A stretch of 64,000 nt of DNA from Paraperibacillus marinus (lineage in GTDB: Bacteria; Bacillota; Bacilli; Bacillales; DSM-1321), in NCBI RefSeq assembly GCF_046237605.1, contig NZ_CP143542.1:434001-498000 (forward strand). Reading direction: 5' to 3'. The notes beneath the pieces are model-generated. The model saw nothing but the letters and a program-made list of their open reading frames with translations. It did not search any database and was not told the DNA's origin. Within the stretch, counting starts at the first letter, position 1, and each line of letters starts with the position of its first letter. Shown here piece after piece: positions 1 to 8,086 of the stretch. The translations under genes and the position numbers were made by a program.

Positions 1-9
1 TACATAAAA

Positions 10-26
10 GGCGGTGAATTGCCGCC
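10..26. terminator. Possible terminator of the gene left of the window
   Basis: Short inverted repeat GGCGG / CCGCC with a six-base loop, followed by a weak T-rich stretch. It would end a gene lying outside the window; the T-run is poor. Confidence 0.35.
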
Positions 27-32
27 CTGCTG

Positions 33-62
33 TTGCTTTAATGCGAAAAAGTCTGATATTAT
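33..62 (+). promoter_or_regulatory. Candidate SigA promoter for gatCAB
   Basis: TTGCTT (33-38) and TATTAT (57-62) are separated by 18 bases and lie about 40 bases upstream of the gatC start. Seen by eye only. Confidence 0.4.
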
Positions 63-103
63 CATTATATTGTTTAAAAGGACGAAAATCGGAGGTGAAA
101 GAA

Positions 104-394
104 ATGAGCCGTATATCGGAGGAACAGGTAAAGCATGCTGCTAACCTTGCGCGCCTTGCCATAACGGAGGAAGAAACGGAGAAGCTGACAGTCGAGCTTG
201 ATGCGATTATTTCTTTTGCTGAGCAATTGAATGAGCTGGACACTGAAAATGTGGCTCCCACGTCTCATGTATTGGATATGAAAAACGTGCTTCGTGAGGA
301 CAGGGCAGATAAAGGACTTCCTGTTGAGGAAGCACTGCGCAATGCACCAGACAAAAAGGATGGCTATATCCGTGTGCCATCCATCATGGATTAA
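104..394 (+). CDS. gatC: Glutamyl-tRNA(Gln)/aspartyl-tRNA(Asn) amidotransferase subunit C
   Basis: GatC (96 aa) is the small subunit that wraps around and stabilises the GatA-GatB contact in the cytosolic amidotransferase, which converts Glu-tRNA(Gln) to Gln-tRNA(Gln). The sequence opens MSRISEEQVKHAANLARL and carries the family's LARLAITEEE and QLNELDTENV segments. The ATG at 104 is chosen over earlier in-frame codons because GGAGGTGA lies at 91-98 and the length then equals the usual 95-100 aa. It is the first gene of gatCAB; gatA begins 11 bases after its stop, so the subunits are made from one message. Confidence 0.95.
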   Translation: MSRISEEQVKHAANLARLAITEEETEKLTVELDAIISFAEQLNELDTENVAPTSHVLDMKNVLREDRADKGLPVEEALRNAPDKKDGYIRVPSIMD

Positions 395-405
395 GGGGGG
401 ATCTC

Positions 406-1863
406 ATGTCATTGCTAGATCATAAAATATCCGAGCTGCATGAACTATTACATAAGAAAGAAATTCTGCCTTCTGATCTTGCTGCAGCATCTTTCAAGCG
501 AATCGAAGAGACCGATCAAAAGATTAAGGCCTTTTTGACATTGAATGAAGAGGGCGCAAAGAAAGAAGCCGTACTTCTTGACGAAAAGTTGGCATCCGGT
601 GAAGAGACCGGGCCTTTATTTGGCCTGCCTATCGGAATCAAGGATAACATCGTCACCAGGAACCTGCGCACTACCTGCGGAAGCAGGATCCTAGAGAACT
701 TCGACCCGATCTATAGTGCTACTGCCGTCCAGAAACTTGGTAGTGCAGGAATGGTTACAATTGGAAAGCTGAATATGGATGAATTCGGCATGGGCTCTTC
801 TAATGAAAACTCCGCCTATCAAAATACACTGAACCCATGGAATACCGATTATGTCCCTGGCGGTTCCTCAGGCGGGTCGGCTGCAGCGGTTGCAGCGGGA
901 CAGGTCCCATTCTCCCTTGGTTCTGACACTGGCGGTTCCATTCGCCAGCCGGCCGCATTCTGCGGAGTGGTCGGATTAAAGCCGACATATGGCCGGGTAT
1001 CCCGTTACGGGCTCGTGGCTTTTGCTTCCTCACTGGAGCAGATCGGCCCGATCACACGGACCGTAGAGGACAACGCATACCTCCTGCATGCGCTTGCTGG
1101 ACTTGATCCAATGGATTCAACTTCCGCGGATATACCGGTGCCCCATTATACCAAGAGCCTGACGGGAGACATTAAAGGCCTGAGGATTGCGGTTCCTAAG
1201 GAATATCTCGGAGAAGGAGTCAGTGAAGCCGCCAGAAAATCTGTGCTTGATTCGCTGAAGGTGCTGGAGGGCTTGGGAGCTGTCTGGGAAGAGGTATCGC
1301 TTCCCCACTCAAAGTACGCCCTGGCTGCCTACTATCTGCTGTCATCCTCAGAAGCATCCGCAAACCTGTCGCGCTTTGACGGGGTAAAATACGGCTATCG
1401 TACCGAAAACGCCTCAAATCTGCTGGAGATGTACAAGCAGACACGGGCAGAGGGCTTTGGAGACGAAGTAAAGCGCCGGATCATGCTTGGCACATTCTCA
1501 CTGAGCTCAGGTTATTATGATGCCTATTATAAAAAAGCCCAGCAGGTCCGTACGCTGATCAAAAAGGATTTTGAAGATGTATTCCAAAAATACGATGTCA
1601 TCATCGGACCGACGACTCCAACCCCTGCTTTCAGGGTGGGAGAAAAAACGGATGATCCGCTGACGATGTATGCGAATGATATTCTAACCATCCCTGTAAA
1701 CCTTGCCGGAGTACCCGGCATATCTATTCCGTGCGGATTTTCGGACGGTCTCCCGCTCGGCCTGCAGATCATCGGGAAGCACTTTGATGAAGAAACAGTA
1801 TATAGAACGGCACATGCCTTTGAGCAGGCAACAGATTTCCATAAACAGAGACCAGGATTGTAA
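406..1863 (+). CDS. gatA: Glutamyl-tRNA(Gln) amidotransferase subunit A
   Basis: GatA (485 aa) hydrolyses glutamine and passes ammonia to GatB. It is an amidase-signature enzyme, and the catalytic triad is visible: Lys79 in GLPIGIKDN, Ser154 in PGGSSGGS and Ser178 in DTGGSIR, the same positions as in characterised Gram-positive GatA proteins. Length is that of the family. A strong AAGGGGGG site precedes the ATG, and gatB starts 14 bases downstream behind a similar G-rich site. The gene is intact and is a useful comparison for the broken amidase near 23 kb, which belongs to the same superfamily. Confidence 0.97.
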   Translation: MSLLDHKISELHELLHKKEILPSDLAAASFKRIEETDQKIKAFLTLNEEGAKKEAVLLDEKLASGEETGPLFGLPIGIKDNIVTRNLRTTCGSRILENFDPIYSATAVQKLGSAGMVTIGKLNMDEFGMGSSNENSAYQNTLNPWNTDYVPGGSSGGSAAAVAAGQVPFSLGSDTGGSIRQPAAFCGVVGLKPTYGRVSRYGLVAFASSLEQIGPITRTVEDNAYLLHALAGLDPMDSTSADIPVPHYTKSLTGDIKGLRIAVPKEYLGEGVSEAARKSVLDSLKVLEGLGAVWEEVSLPHSKYALAAYYLLSSSEASANLSRFDGVKYGYRTENASNLLEMYKQTRAEGFGDEVKRRIMLGTFSLSSGYYDAYYKKAQQVRTLIKKDFEDVFQKYDVIIGPTTPTPAFRVGEKTDDPLTMYANDILTIPVNLAGVPGISIPCGFSDGLPLGLQIIGKHFDEETVYRTAHAFEQATDFHKQRPGL

Positions 1864-1877
1864 GGGGGGGTTTTTAG

Positions 1878-3308
1878 ATGAGTTATGATACGGTCATCGG
1901 ACTTGAAGTCCACGTCGAGCTGAAAACAGAATCAAAAATTTTCTCCGCGAGTCCGAACCATTTCGGGGCGGATCCCAATACAAACACAAGTGTCATCGAC
2001 CTCGGCTATCCGGGCGTCCTGCCGGTTCTTAATAAAAAGGCAGTGGAGTATGCTATGAAGGCAGCACTGGCACTGAACTGCGAGGTTGCAGAAATCACAA
2101 AGTTCGACCGGAAGAACTATTTTTACCCGGATAATCCGAAGGCTTACCAAATCTCACAGTTCGATAAGCCGATCGGGGAAAATGGCTGGATAGAGATTGA
2201 AGTGAACGGGACGAAGAAAAAAATCGGCATCACAAGAATCCATATGGAAGAAGATGCAGGCAAGCTGACACATACAGGCGACGGGTATTCCCTTGTCGAC
2301 TATAACCGCCAGGGCACACCACTTGTAGAAATCGTATCAGAGCCTGATATTTCTTCTCCTGAGGAAGCTTATGCCTATCTTGAAAAGCTTAAATCCATCA
2401 TCCAATATACAGGCGTTTCAGACTGCAAAATGGAAGAAGGCTCACTGCGCTGCGATGCCAATATTTCCTTGAAGCCTTCCGGGCAGAAGGAATTCGGCAC
2501 CAAGACGGAGCTGAAGAACCTGAACTCGTTTAACTTTGTCAGAAAAGGACTGGAGTTTGAAGAAAAGCGCCAGGCTGAGGTCCTTGATGCAGGCGGGGAA
2601 ATCCTTCAGGAAACACGCCGTTTTGATGAAGCAACAGGAAGGACACTCCTGATGCGTGTCAAAGAAGGCTCGGATGATTACCGCTACTTCCCTGAGCCGG
2701 ATCTGGTTGAGGTATATATCGATGAAGAGTGGAAGAACTCCATCAAGGCTGAAATTCCGGAGCTTCCGGATGAGCGCAAAAAGCGCTACACAGAGGAGTA
2801 CAATCTTCCGGCATATGATGCCGCAGTGCTGACTGTAACTAAGGAAACAGCCGACTTCTTTGAAGCTTCAATCGCCGCAGGGGCAGATGCCAAGCAGGCG
2901 TCGAACTGGATCATGGGCGAGCTGTCTGCTTATCTCAATGCGGAAGGCATCGAGCTGCACAACACGAAGCTAACGCCGGAGAGCCTCGCCGGGCTGATTA
3001 AGCTGATAGGAGACGGCACCATCTCGACGAAGATTGCCAAGCAGGTATTCAAGGAACTGATCGAAAAGGGCGGCAGTGCCGAAGCGATCGTGAAGGAGAA
3101 GGGTCTTGTCCAGATCTCGGATGAAGGAACCCTCCGGACGATCATCAATGAAGCGCTCGATAACAACCCTCAGTCGATTGAAGACTTTAAGGGCGGCAAG
3201 CAGAAGGCAGTCGGCTTTCTAGTCGGGCAGATTATGAAAGCGACAAAGGGGCAGGCGAATCCGCCGCTCGTTAATAAGCTTCTGATGGAAGAAATCCAGA
3301 AGCGCTGA
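1878..3308 (+). CDS. gatB: Aspartyl/glutamyl-tRNA amidotransferase subunit B
   Basis: GatB (476 aa) binds the mischarged tRNA, phosphorylates the attached glutamate with ATP and receives ammonia from GatA. The opening MSYDTVIGLEVHVEL, the segment VDYNRQGTPLVEIVSEPD and a helical C-terminal YqeY-like tail (about residues 405-476) are typical of the family. It is last in gatCAB and is followed at once by a rho-independent terminator. In many Bacillus genomes dgkB follows gatB directly; here the DgkB-type gene is about 48 kb away, so local order differs. Confidence 0.97.
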   Translation: MSYDTVIGLEVHVELKTESKIFSASPNHFGADPNTNTSVIDLGYPGVLPVLNKKAVEYAMKAALALNCEVAEITKFDRKNYFYPDNPKAYQISQFDKPIGENGWIEIEVNGTKKKIGITRIHMEEDAGKLTHTGDGYSLVDYNRQGTPLVEIVSEPDISSPEEAYAYLEKLKSIIQYTGVSDCKMEEGSLRCDANISLKPSGQKEFGTKTELKNLNSFNFVRKGLEFEEKRQAEVLDAGGEILQETRRFDEATGRTLLMRVKEGSDDYRYFPEPDLVEVYIDEEWKNSIKAEIPELPDERKKRYTEEYNLPAYDAAVLTVTKETADFFEASIAAGADAKQASNWIMGELSAYLNAEGIELHNTKLTPESLAGLIKLIGDGTISTKIAKQVFKELIEKGGSAEAIVKEKGLVQISDEGTLRTIINEALDNNPQSIEDFKGGKQKAVGFLVGQIMKATKGQANPPLVNKLLMEEIQKR

Positions 3309-3309
3309 T

Positions 3310-3350
3310 AAAAGCATTTCCTGGCGATATAGCCGGGAATGCTTTTTTTA
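3310..3350 (+). terminator. Terminator of gatCAB
   Basis: Inverted repeat starting AAAGCATT and ending AATGCTTT, with inner CCTGGC/GCCGGG pairing, followed by seven T residues. Confidence 0.85.
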
Positions 3351-3425
3351 TTTCCAGAAAAAAGGGGATGCGGCCCATATGTCGAATTTTTTTAAGGGGA
3401 GATATTGAAGAGGAGTGTGATTCGG

Positions 3426-4355
3426 ATGAAGATGCTGACTCAAGAGGAATTTCAAAAAGCGGAAGCATACATATTGGAAAGTGCAAGGAAGCTTGACTCG
3501 AGGATGTTTGAATTCTATTTTAAGGGCGGAACTGTGGAAGCGGCAGTGGATGAGCTCCTGAACTATCAAAATGAAGATGGAGGCTTCGGAAGGTCCATCG
3601 AGCCGGATTTCAGGCTGGAGCAGTCCTCTCCGATGGCCACGACGATCGGCCTGCAGTATGCAGGAGAGCTGGGATTAGGTTCGGAGCATGTTATGATTCA
3701 AAAGGCTGTTGCTTATCTGCTTGAGACCTATGATCACGAACAGAACAAGTGGCATGGAGTTCCGGAAGCTGTAAACAGGGTACCGCATGCCCCTTGGTGG
3801 AATTACGACACAGAAAATGGCCACGCCGGTGCACAGAGTTCTTGGGCCAATCCAAATGCCGAGATAACCGGATACATCCGCAAATATTCGGAGCTGGTTC
3901 CGAAGTCATTCGTAAAAACACTGACCGAGCTTGCCCTGGAAGAATTGAAGTCACTTCCAGACAAGATGGAAATGCATGATCTTCTATGCTATCTGAGACT
4001 CCTCGGAACTCTTGAAGGGCAGGAGCGGGAAGCCGTACTTGAAAAATTGAAAAAAGCCGCTCAGGAAAAAGTCGCAGTGACTGAGGAAGAGTGGAAGGGG
4101 TATGGCCTCAAGCCCATCCAGGTTGCTGATTCCCCTGAAGCAGAGCTCACCGGCTTATTTCAGGATGAAATTCAGGCCTGCCTGGATTTTGAAATCAGCC
4201 GGATGGACCCGGAAGGTTCCTGGGCCCCGAACTGGACCTGGTTCGGTCAATATGAGGAAGACTGGAAAACTGCCGAGGCGGATTGGAAGGGCAGCCTCAC
4301 AGTGAGTACGTTGAAGGTGCTGCGGGATTTTGGGCGGATTGAAGGGCCGCAGTAG
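3426..4355 (+). CDS. Uncharacterised alpha/alpha-toroid (prenyltransferase/squalene-cyclase-like) protein
   Basis: A 309-aa cytosolic protein with no recognised enzyme name. Helix-rich sequence with the motif NEDGGFGRSIEPDF near residues 49-62 resembles the QxxDGGF-type motif of terpenoid cyclase and protein prenyltransferase toroids. The DxDD motif of squalene-hopene cyclase was not seen, so cyclase activity is not claimed. The ATG at 3426 has AGGAGT nine bases upstream; a TTG at 3405 behind AAGGGGA would add seven residues. The gene stands alone between the gatCAB terminator and an AT-rich acetyltransferase. Confidence 0.7.
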   Translation: MKMLTQEEFQKAEAYILESARKLDSRMFEFYFKGGTVEAAVDELLNYQNEDGGFGRSIEPDFRLEQSSPMATTIGLQYAGELGLGSEHVMIQKAVAYLLETYDHEQNKWHGVPEAVNRVPHAPWWNYDTENGHAGAQSSWANPNAEITGYIRKYSELVPKSFVKTLTELALEELKSLPDKMEMHDLLCYLRLLGTLEGQEREAVLEKLKKAAQEKVAVTEEEWKGYGLKPIQVADSPEAELTGLFQDEIQACLDFEISRMDPEGSWAPNWTWFGQYEEDWKTAEADWKGSLTVSTLKVLRDFGRIEGPQ

Positions 4356-4470
4356 AGGAAAAGGCCGGTTAGGTGCTTTCATAATCTGGACGTATGTACT
4401 GGCATGCGTCTTTTTCTGTATTATGAAGGTTTTTAACGGATCTTCCTTAACTATGGGAGGGGTGTATATA

Positions 4471-4977
4471 ATGATTATTTTAGAAACAGAGAGGCTGTAT
4501 CTGAGGCAATATAAAAGTGAGGATGTATATTATTTACATTTAATTTTTTCAGATGCCGCAGCTATGGAATATTATCCAGCTCCTTTTAGCTTAGAACAAA
4601 CCCATAACTGGATAAAGAAAAACCAGTATAGATACGAGCAGGATGGTTATGGCTTATGGGGAGTATGTTTGAAGGAAACTAATGAGTTAATAGGTGATTG
4701 TGGTCTTGTTAAACAGAAAGTTGACGGGAAAACAGAGGTAGAAATTGGCTATCATATTAATAAAAAATATTGGTCAAATAACTATGCAACTGAAGCAGCT
4801 GAGAGTTGTAAGGAGTATGGCTTTTTTCAATTAAATTTAGATAGATTGGTCAGTATAATAGATCCAAGAAACATTCCATCAATCCGTGTGGCAGAAAAAA
4901 TCGGCTTTAAGAAAGAAAAAGAATCGTTTATATTCGATAAAAAACATTATATATTTGCTGGATGCAAGGTTAGCTAA
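4471..4977 (+). CDS. GNAT family N-acetyltransferase (RimJ/RimL type)
   Basis: A 168-aa acetyl-CoA-dependent N-acyltransferase. MIILETERLYLRQYKSED is the typical start of the RimJ/RimL group, EIGYHINKKYWSNNYATEA is the acetyl-CoA loop region, and RNIPSIRVAEKIGF is the conserved C-terminal motif. The acceptor cannot be predicted. The ATG at 4471 is preceded by GGGAGGGG; a longer in-frame reading from 4330 overlaps the previous gene and has no site. Codons are clearly AT-richer than in neighbours, as in the following mraY-like gene, which suggests acquisition from elsewhere. Confidence 0.85.
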   Translation: MIILETERLYLRQYKSEDVYYLHLIFSDAAAMEYYPAPFSLEQTHNWIKKNQYRYEQDGYGLWGVCLKETNELIGDCGLVKQKVDGKTEVEIGYHINKKYWSNNYATEAAESCKEYGFFQLNLDRLVSIIDPRNIPSIRVAEKIGFKKEKESFIFDKKHYIFAGCKVS

Positions 4978-5019
4978 GAAATGTCCTTTAGCTGGGTGAA
5001 CTTGGAGGCTATGTGTTAA

Positions 5020-5050
5020 TGGCCACAAAAGCAGCTTATTTTTGTGGCCA
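5020..5050. terminator. Bidirectional terminator between GNAT and MraY-like genes
   Basis: Perfect 11-bp inverted repeat TGGCCACAAAA / TTTTGTGGCCA lies between two converging genes, with T/A runs inside the arms that suit either strand. Confidence 0.65.
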
Positions 5051-5068
5051 AATGTAATTTCATTAAAT

Positions 5069-6025
5069 TCATGCATTCAGAAAAAACTTCCAATAAATTA
5101 CACAGGCAAAAGTACACAGCCAGGAAATAAATCCGAAAGCGGTAACAATGGTTGTTTCGGACCACCCATATTTTATGCTGTAGTGATAGTGGATTGGAGT
5201 CATTTTGAAGATGCGCTTATGAGTTAGTTTAAAGGACGAGACCTGCAATATTACTGAAAGCTGTTCCGCAAAGTAGATAAAGAACAATAAGGGGATTAAA
5301 ATTTCTACTTTCTCAATAACCGCAAGAAATGAAAGTGAGCCTCCTATAGCCAATGACCCCGTATCTCCCATAAAAGCCTTGGCCGGGTATATATTATAAA
5401 TAAGAAAGCCGAGCAGGCATCCAATCATAATCAGACAAAAATACTGAACTTCTGATCGGTCTGAAATCATAAAAAAGAAAAAGTATGTAGGAATCGAAAC
5501 AACTCCTAAAAGACCGTCCAATCCATCAGTGAAATTAATGGCATTTGCAGAACCTACGACAAATAGAGTGATTACAATAACATAGGCCGCCAATGGGAGA
5601 TCCAAAGATAGGTTGTTAAAGATACTTATGCTGGTGTTTATGCCCAGTCCGTTAATGACGTAGTAAAGCAAAGTACCCGTGAAAATAAATTGAAAGATAA
5701 GTTTGGTCTTACTGGACACACCTCCTGGATCCTGACGGGAAGCTTTCCAAAAATCGTCCAGAAAACCAATAAAACCAAACAGAATATAAGTAGCAGACAA
5801 GAAATACATGAGTGGAGTAGGAGAAATAAGAATGGATACTACAATTCCTATAAGAAGAATCAGGCCAAACATCAACGGAGTGCCTTTCTTCAACTGATGA
5901 TCCGAAGGAAGTTCTTTTCTGATCGGCTGGATGAGCTTAAGTTTTCTCAATACAGCAATTAATACTGGAGATAGGATTGAAACAGCCGCAAATGCAATCA
6001 ATGCCGGGATTATTTGATCTCTCAT
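5069..6025 (-). CDS. MraY-family phospho-sugar transferase (stand-alone paralogue)
   Basis: A 318-aa polytopic membrane enzyme of the family that moves a phospho-amino-sugar from a UDP donor to undecaprenyl phosphate. MraY landmarks are present: FLDDFW (88-93), NFTDGLDG (164-171), AFMGDTGS (217-224) and RIFKMTPIHYHYS (271-283), with about ten hydrophobic segments. In MraY the last motif normally reads PIHHH; here the middle His is Tyr. The gene is not in a cell-wall cluster and stands alone between a GNAT gene and a LacI gene, so it is probably a second copy. It could act in lipid I synthesis under special conditions or on another sugar; the sequence does not decide. Confidence 0.8.
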   Translation of the reverse strand: MRDQIIPALIAFAAVSILSPVLIAVLRKLKLIQPIRKELPSDHQLKKGTPLMFGLILLIGIVVSILISPTPLMYFLSATYILFGFIGFLDDFWKASRQDPGGVSSKTKLIFQFIFTGTLLYYVINGLGINTSISIFNNLSLDLPLAAYVIVITLFVVGSANAINFTDGLDGLLGVVSIPTYFFFFMISDRSEVQYFCLIMIGCLLGFLIYNIYPAKAFMGDTGSLAIGGSLSFLAVIEKVEILIPLLFFIYFAEQLSVILQVSSFKLTHKRIFKMTPIHYHYSIKYGWSETTIVTAFGFISWLCTFACVIYWKFFLNA

Positions 6026-6197
6026 TCATTTACTCCTTTTCTCATTACTATCTATATAAAATACTTCTATATAACTCTTTTATTTCCTCCAAACATGTCA
6101 ATCTTCATAGAAAGCGGTAAATCTCTTTCTAATGATTCAGTGGTGCTTGTTCTAATAAACCCGGACAAACGGTAACGAAATTTTCTCCTAATTTGTA

Positions 6198-6226
6198 TTG
6201 TAATCGGTTACATATTGAGCTATGAT
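6198..6226 (+). promoter_or_regulatory. Promoter of the LacI-family gene with overlapping cre-like site
   Basis: TTGTAA (6198-6203) and TATGAT (6221-6226) are 17 bases apart. TGTAATCGGTTACA (6199-6212) covers the -35 box and has the form of a CcpA cre site, so glucose repression is likely by analogy. Not tested. Confidence 0.6.
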
Positions 6227-6235
6227 ATGGTTAAT

Positions 6236-6249
6236 CCGAAACGTTTCGG
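6236..6249. promoter_or_regulatory. LacI-family operator (autoregulatory)
   Basis: CCGAAACGTTTCGG is a perfect 14-bp palindrome placed just after the -10 box and ahead of the repressor gene. Two near-identical sites (CCAAAACGTTTCGG) precede the glycosidase operon, which ties the repressor to that operon. Confidence 0.75.
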
Positions 6250-6268
6250 GTCTCTTGGAGGAATAAGA

Positions 6269-7279
6269 ATGACGACGATAAAAGATATAGCCCGGGTGGC
6301 AGGAGTCTCTGTAACGACGGTATCCCGGGCGCTAAACGGCTATTCGGATGTGAATGAAAAGACGCGGGAGAAAATCATTAAGGTTTCCAAGGAACTGAAC
6401 TACAGTCCCAATACGCTTGCCCGCAGCCTGGTTATGAAGAAGTCGAGAACAATCGGCCTTCTGGTTTCAGGAATGGAGAAGTCGAGCATCAAGGACAATT
6501 TTACATTCCAGGTGCTGGCCGGGGTAAATGAATTCATTGCAGAATCAGAATATGACCTTGTTTTATTCAGCACCACTTCCACAAAGCAGCGCGAAAAAAC
6601 CTATTCGCAGCTGTGCAAGGAACGGCGCGTTGATGGTGTGATCATCCAGGGAATCCGTACCGATGATCCTTATCTCCATGAGGTTGTGGAAAGCAATATT
6701 CCGTGCATGCTGATCGATATCCCGATTGTGACAGACACGGTCGGCTATATAACCACGGATAATGTAGAAGGCGCACGCATGGCCTGCGGACATCTTATCG
6801 GCCTCGGGCACAGGAACATCGCAATGGTGAACGGCCATGACTTTGCTTTTGTAAGCAAAGAAAGGCTTGAGGGCTTTGCCGCAGCCATGGCTGAAGCGGG
6901 AATCAGCATTAATCACGAGTGGTTGATCAACGGAGAATTTAACGAAGATACAGCGGAGGAAAGGGCATTCGCGCTCTTAAAAGAACATCCTGAGATTACG
7001 GCTGTATTTTGTGCGAGCGACCTGATGGCCCTCGGTGTCATAAAGGCAGCGAAAAGACTGGGAATAGATGTCCCATCACAATTGTCGGTGATCGGTTATG
7101 ATGATATCCTGCTCGCTTCCTATGTCACACCTTCCTTGACCACCATCTCGCAAAACATCTTCCAGATGGGCTACGAGGCCGTCAAGCACCTGGTGGACAC
7201 GCTTGAGGGTGAAGTGGAACCTAAGGTTATTTCGCTGAAAGCAGAATTGAAGGTCAGGGAGACGACGTCCTCTGTGTGA
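6269..7279 (+). CDS. LacI-family transcriptional repressor of the downstream sugar operon
   Basis: A 336-aa regulator. Residues 1-25 (TTIKDIARVAGVSVTTVSRALNGY) form the LacI helix-turn-helix and hinge start; the remainder is a periplasmic-binding-protein fold that would bind a sugar, with the family segments SVIGYDD and TPSLTTISQN near the C-terminus. The ATG at 6269 follows TTGGAGGA; an earlier in-frame ATG at 6215 lies upstream of the operator and would put it inside the gene. The palindrome shared by its own promoter and that of the glycosidase operon indicates autorepression and control of the operon. The inducer is probably an alpha-glucoside (inference from the operon). Confidence 0.9.
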   Translation: MTTIKDIARVAGVSVTTVSRALNGYSDVNEKTREKIIKVSKELNYSPNTLARSLVMKKSRTIGLLVSGMEKSSIKDNFTFQVLAGVNEFIAESEYDLVLFSTTSTKQREKTYSQLCKERRVDGVIIQGIRTDDPYLHEVVESNIPCMLIDIPIVTDTVGYITTDNVEGARMACGHLIGLGHRNIAMVNGHDFAFVSKERLEGFAAAMAEAGISINHEWLINGEFNEDTAEERAFALLKEHPEITAVFCASDLMALGVIKAAKRLGIDVPSQLSVIGYDDILLASYVTPSLTTISQNIFQMGYEAVKHLVDTLEGEVEPKVISLKAELKVRETTSSV

Positions 7280-7318
7280 GGGGGGAAGCTGCGAGATTTA
7301 GTACCCGAGATGAAGTGG

Positions 7319-7935
7319 AACAGGTTATATAAGAATTGTTAAGACCAAAATGAGCCCTGACCGAAGGGGAACAGGTCATAAAAGAATCTTTAAGACCAAA
7401 ATGAGCCCGGGTCAATGGGTAACAGGTCATAAAAAGATTTTTAAGACCAAAATGAGTACGGTTCGAAAGAAAACAGGTTATAAAAGAATTTTTAAGACCA
7501 AAACAGCCTGAGGTCGGAAGAAGGTTCTAAACGGACATTTACGACCAAAAAACGGTCACGGTGAAGGAAAAAAGGTTCTAAACGGACATTTACAACCAAA
7601 AAACGGCCAAGGTGAAGGAAAAAAGGTTCTAAACGGACATTTACAACCAAAAAACGGCCACGGTGAAGGGAAAATGGTTCTAAACGGACATTTACGACCA
7701 AAAAACGGCCACGGTGAAGGGAAAATGGTTCTAAACGGACATTTACGACCAAAAAACGGCCACGGTAAAGGGAAAATGGTTCTAAACGGATATTTACGAC
7801 CAAAAAACGGGCACGGTGAAGGAAAAAAGGTTCTAAACGGACATTTACAACCAAAAAACGGCCATGGTGAAGGAAAAATGGTTCTAAACGGACATTTACG
7901 ACCAAAAAACGGCCACAGTGAAGGGGAGCTGGTTC
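7319..7935. repeat. 51-nt tandem repeat array, about 12 copies
   Basis: Four diverged copies (about 7321-7522, marked by AAGACCAAAATGAG every 51 bases at 7341, 7392, 7443 and 7494) run into eight closely similar copies (7523-7930) whose unit begins GGTTCTAAACGG and contains ATTTACGACCAAAAAACGG. The two halves are out of register by four bases. There are no unique spacers, so it is not CRISPR. It separates the repressor gene from the operators of the operon it controls. Both strands are open across the array only because 51 is a multiple of three. Confidence 0.95.
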
Positions 7936-7997
7936 CCTAAAACCAGTATGCACAAATGAACACACCACACAAGAAAGACATGAAGTATGTTCAAAAA

Positions 7998-8067
7998 CCA
8001 AAACGTTTCGGAAAGAGTGGGGTGAGCAGGAAGGCTTTTTTCTTCCAAACTTTCCAAAACGTTTCGG
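7998..8067. promoter_or_regulatory. Paired LacI-family operators of the glycosidase/ABC operon
   Basis: CCAAAACGTTTCGG occurs at 7998-8011 and again at 8054-8067, 56 bases apart, the second only 19 bases before the glycosidase start. Spacing of more than five helical turns would allow looping. No convincing -35/-10 pair was found by eye. Confidence 0.75.
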
Positions 8068-8086
8068 ATAACAAGGGGAGGCAGCT

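Noticed and set aside
7319..7935. CRISPR array
   Set aside because: Units follow each other without unique spacers and have no cas genes nearby. The same holds for the arrays at 46.8 and 55.4 kb.
7492..8001. Minus-strand frame of 169 aa with 17-residue repeats (and its plus-strand counterpart 7674-7940)
   Set aside because: Open only because the array period is a multiple of three; no ribosome site, it covers the operators, and both strands are equally open.
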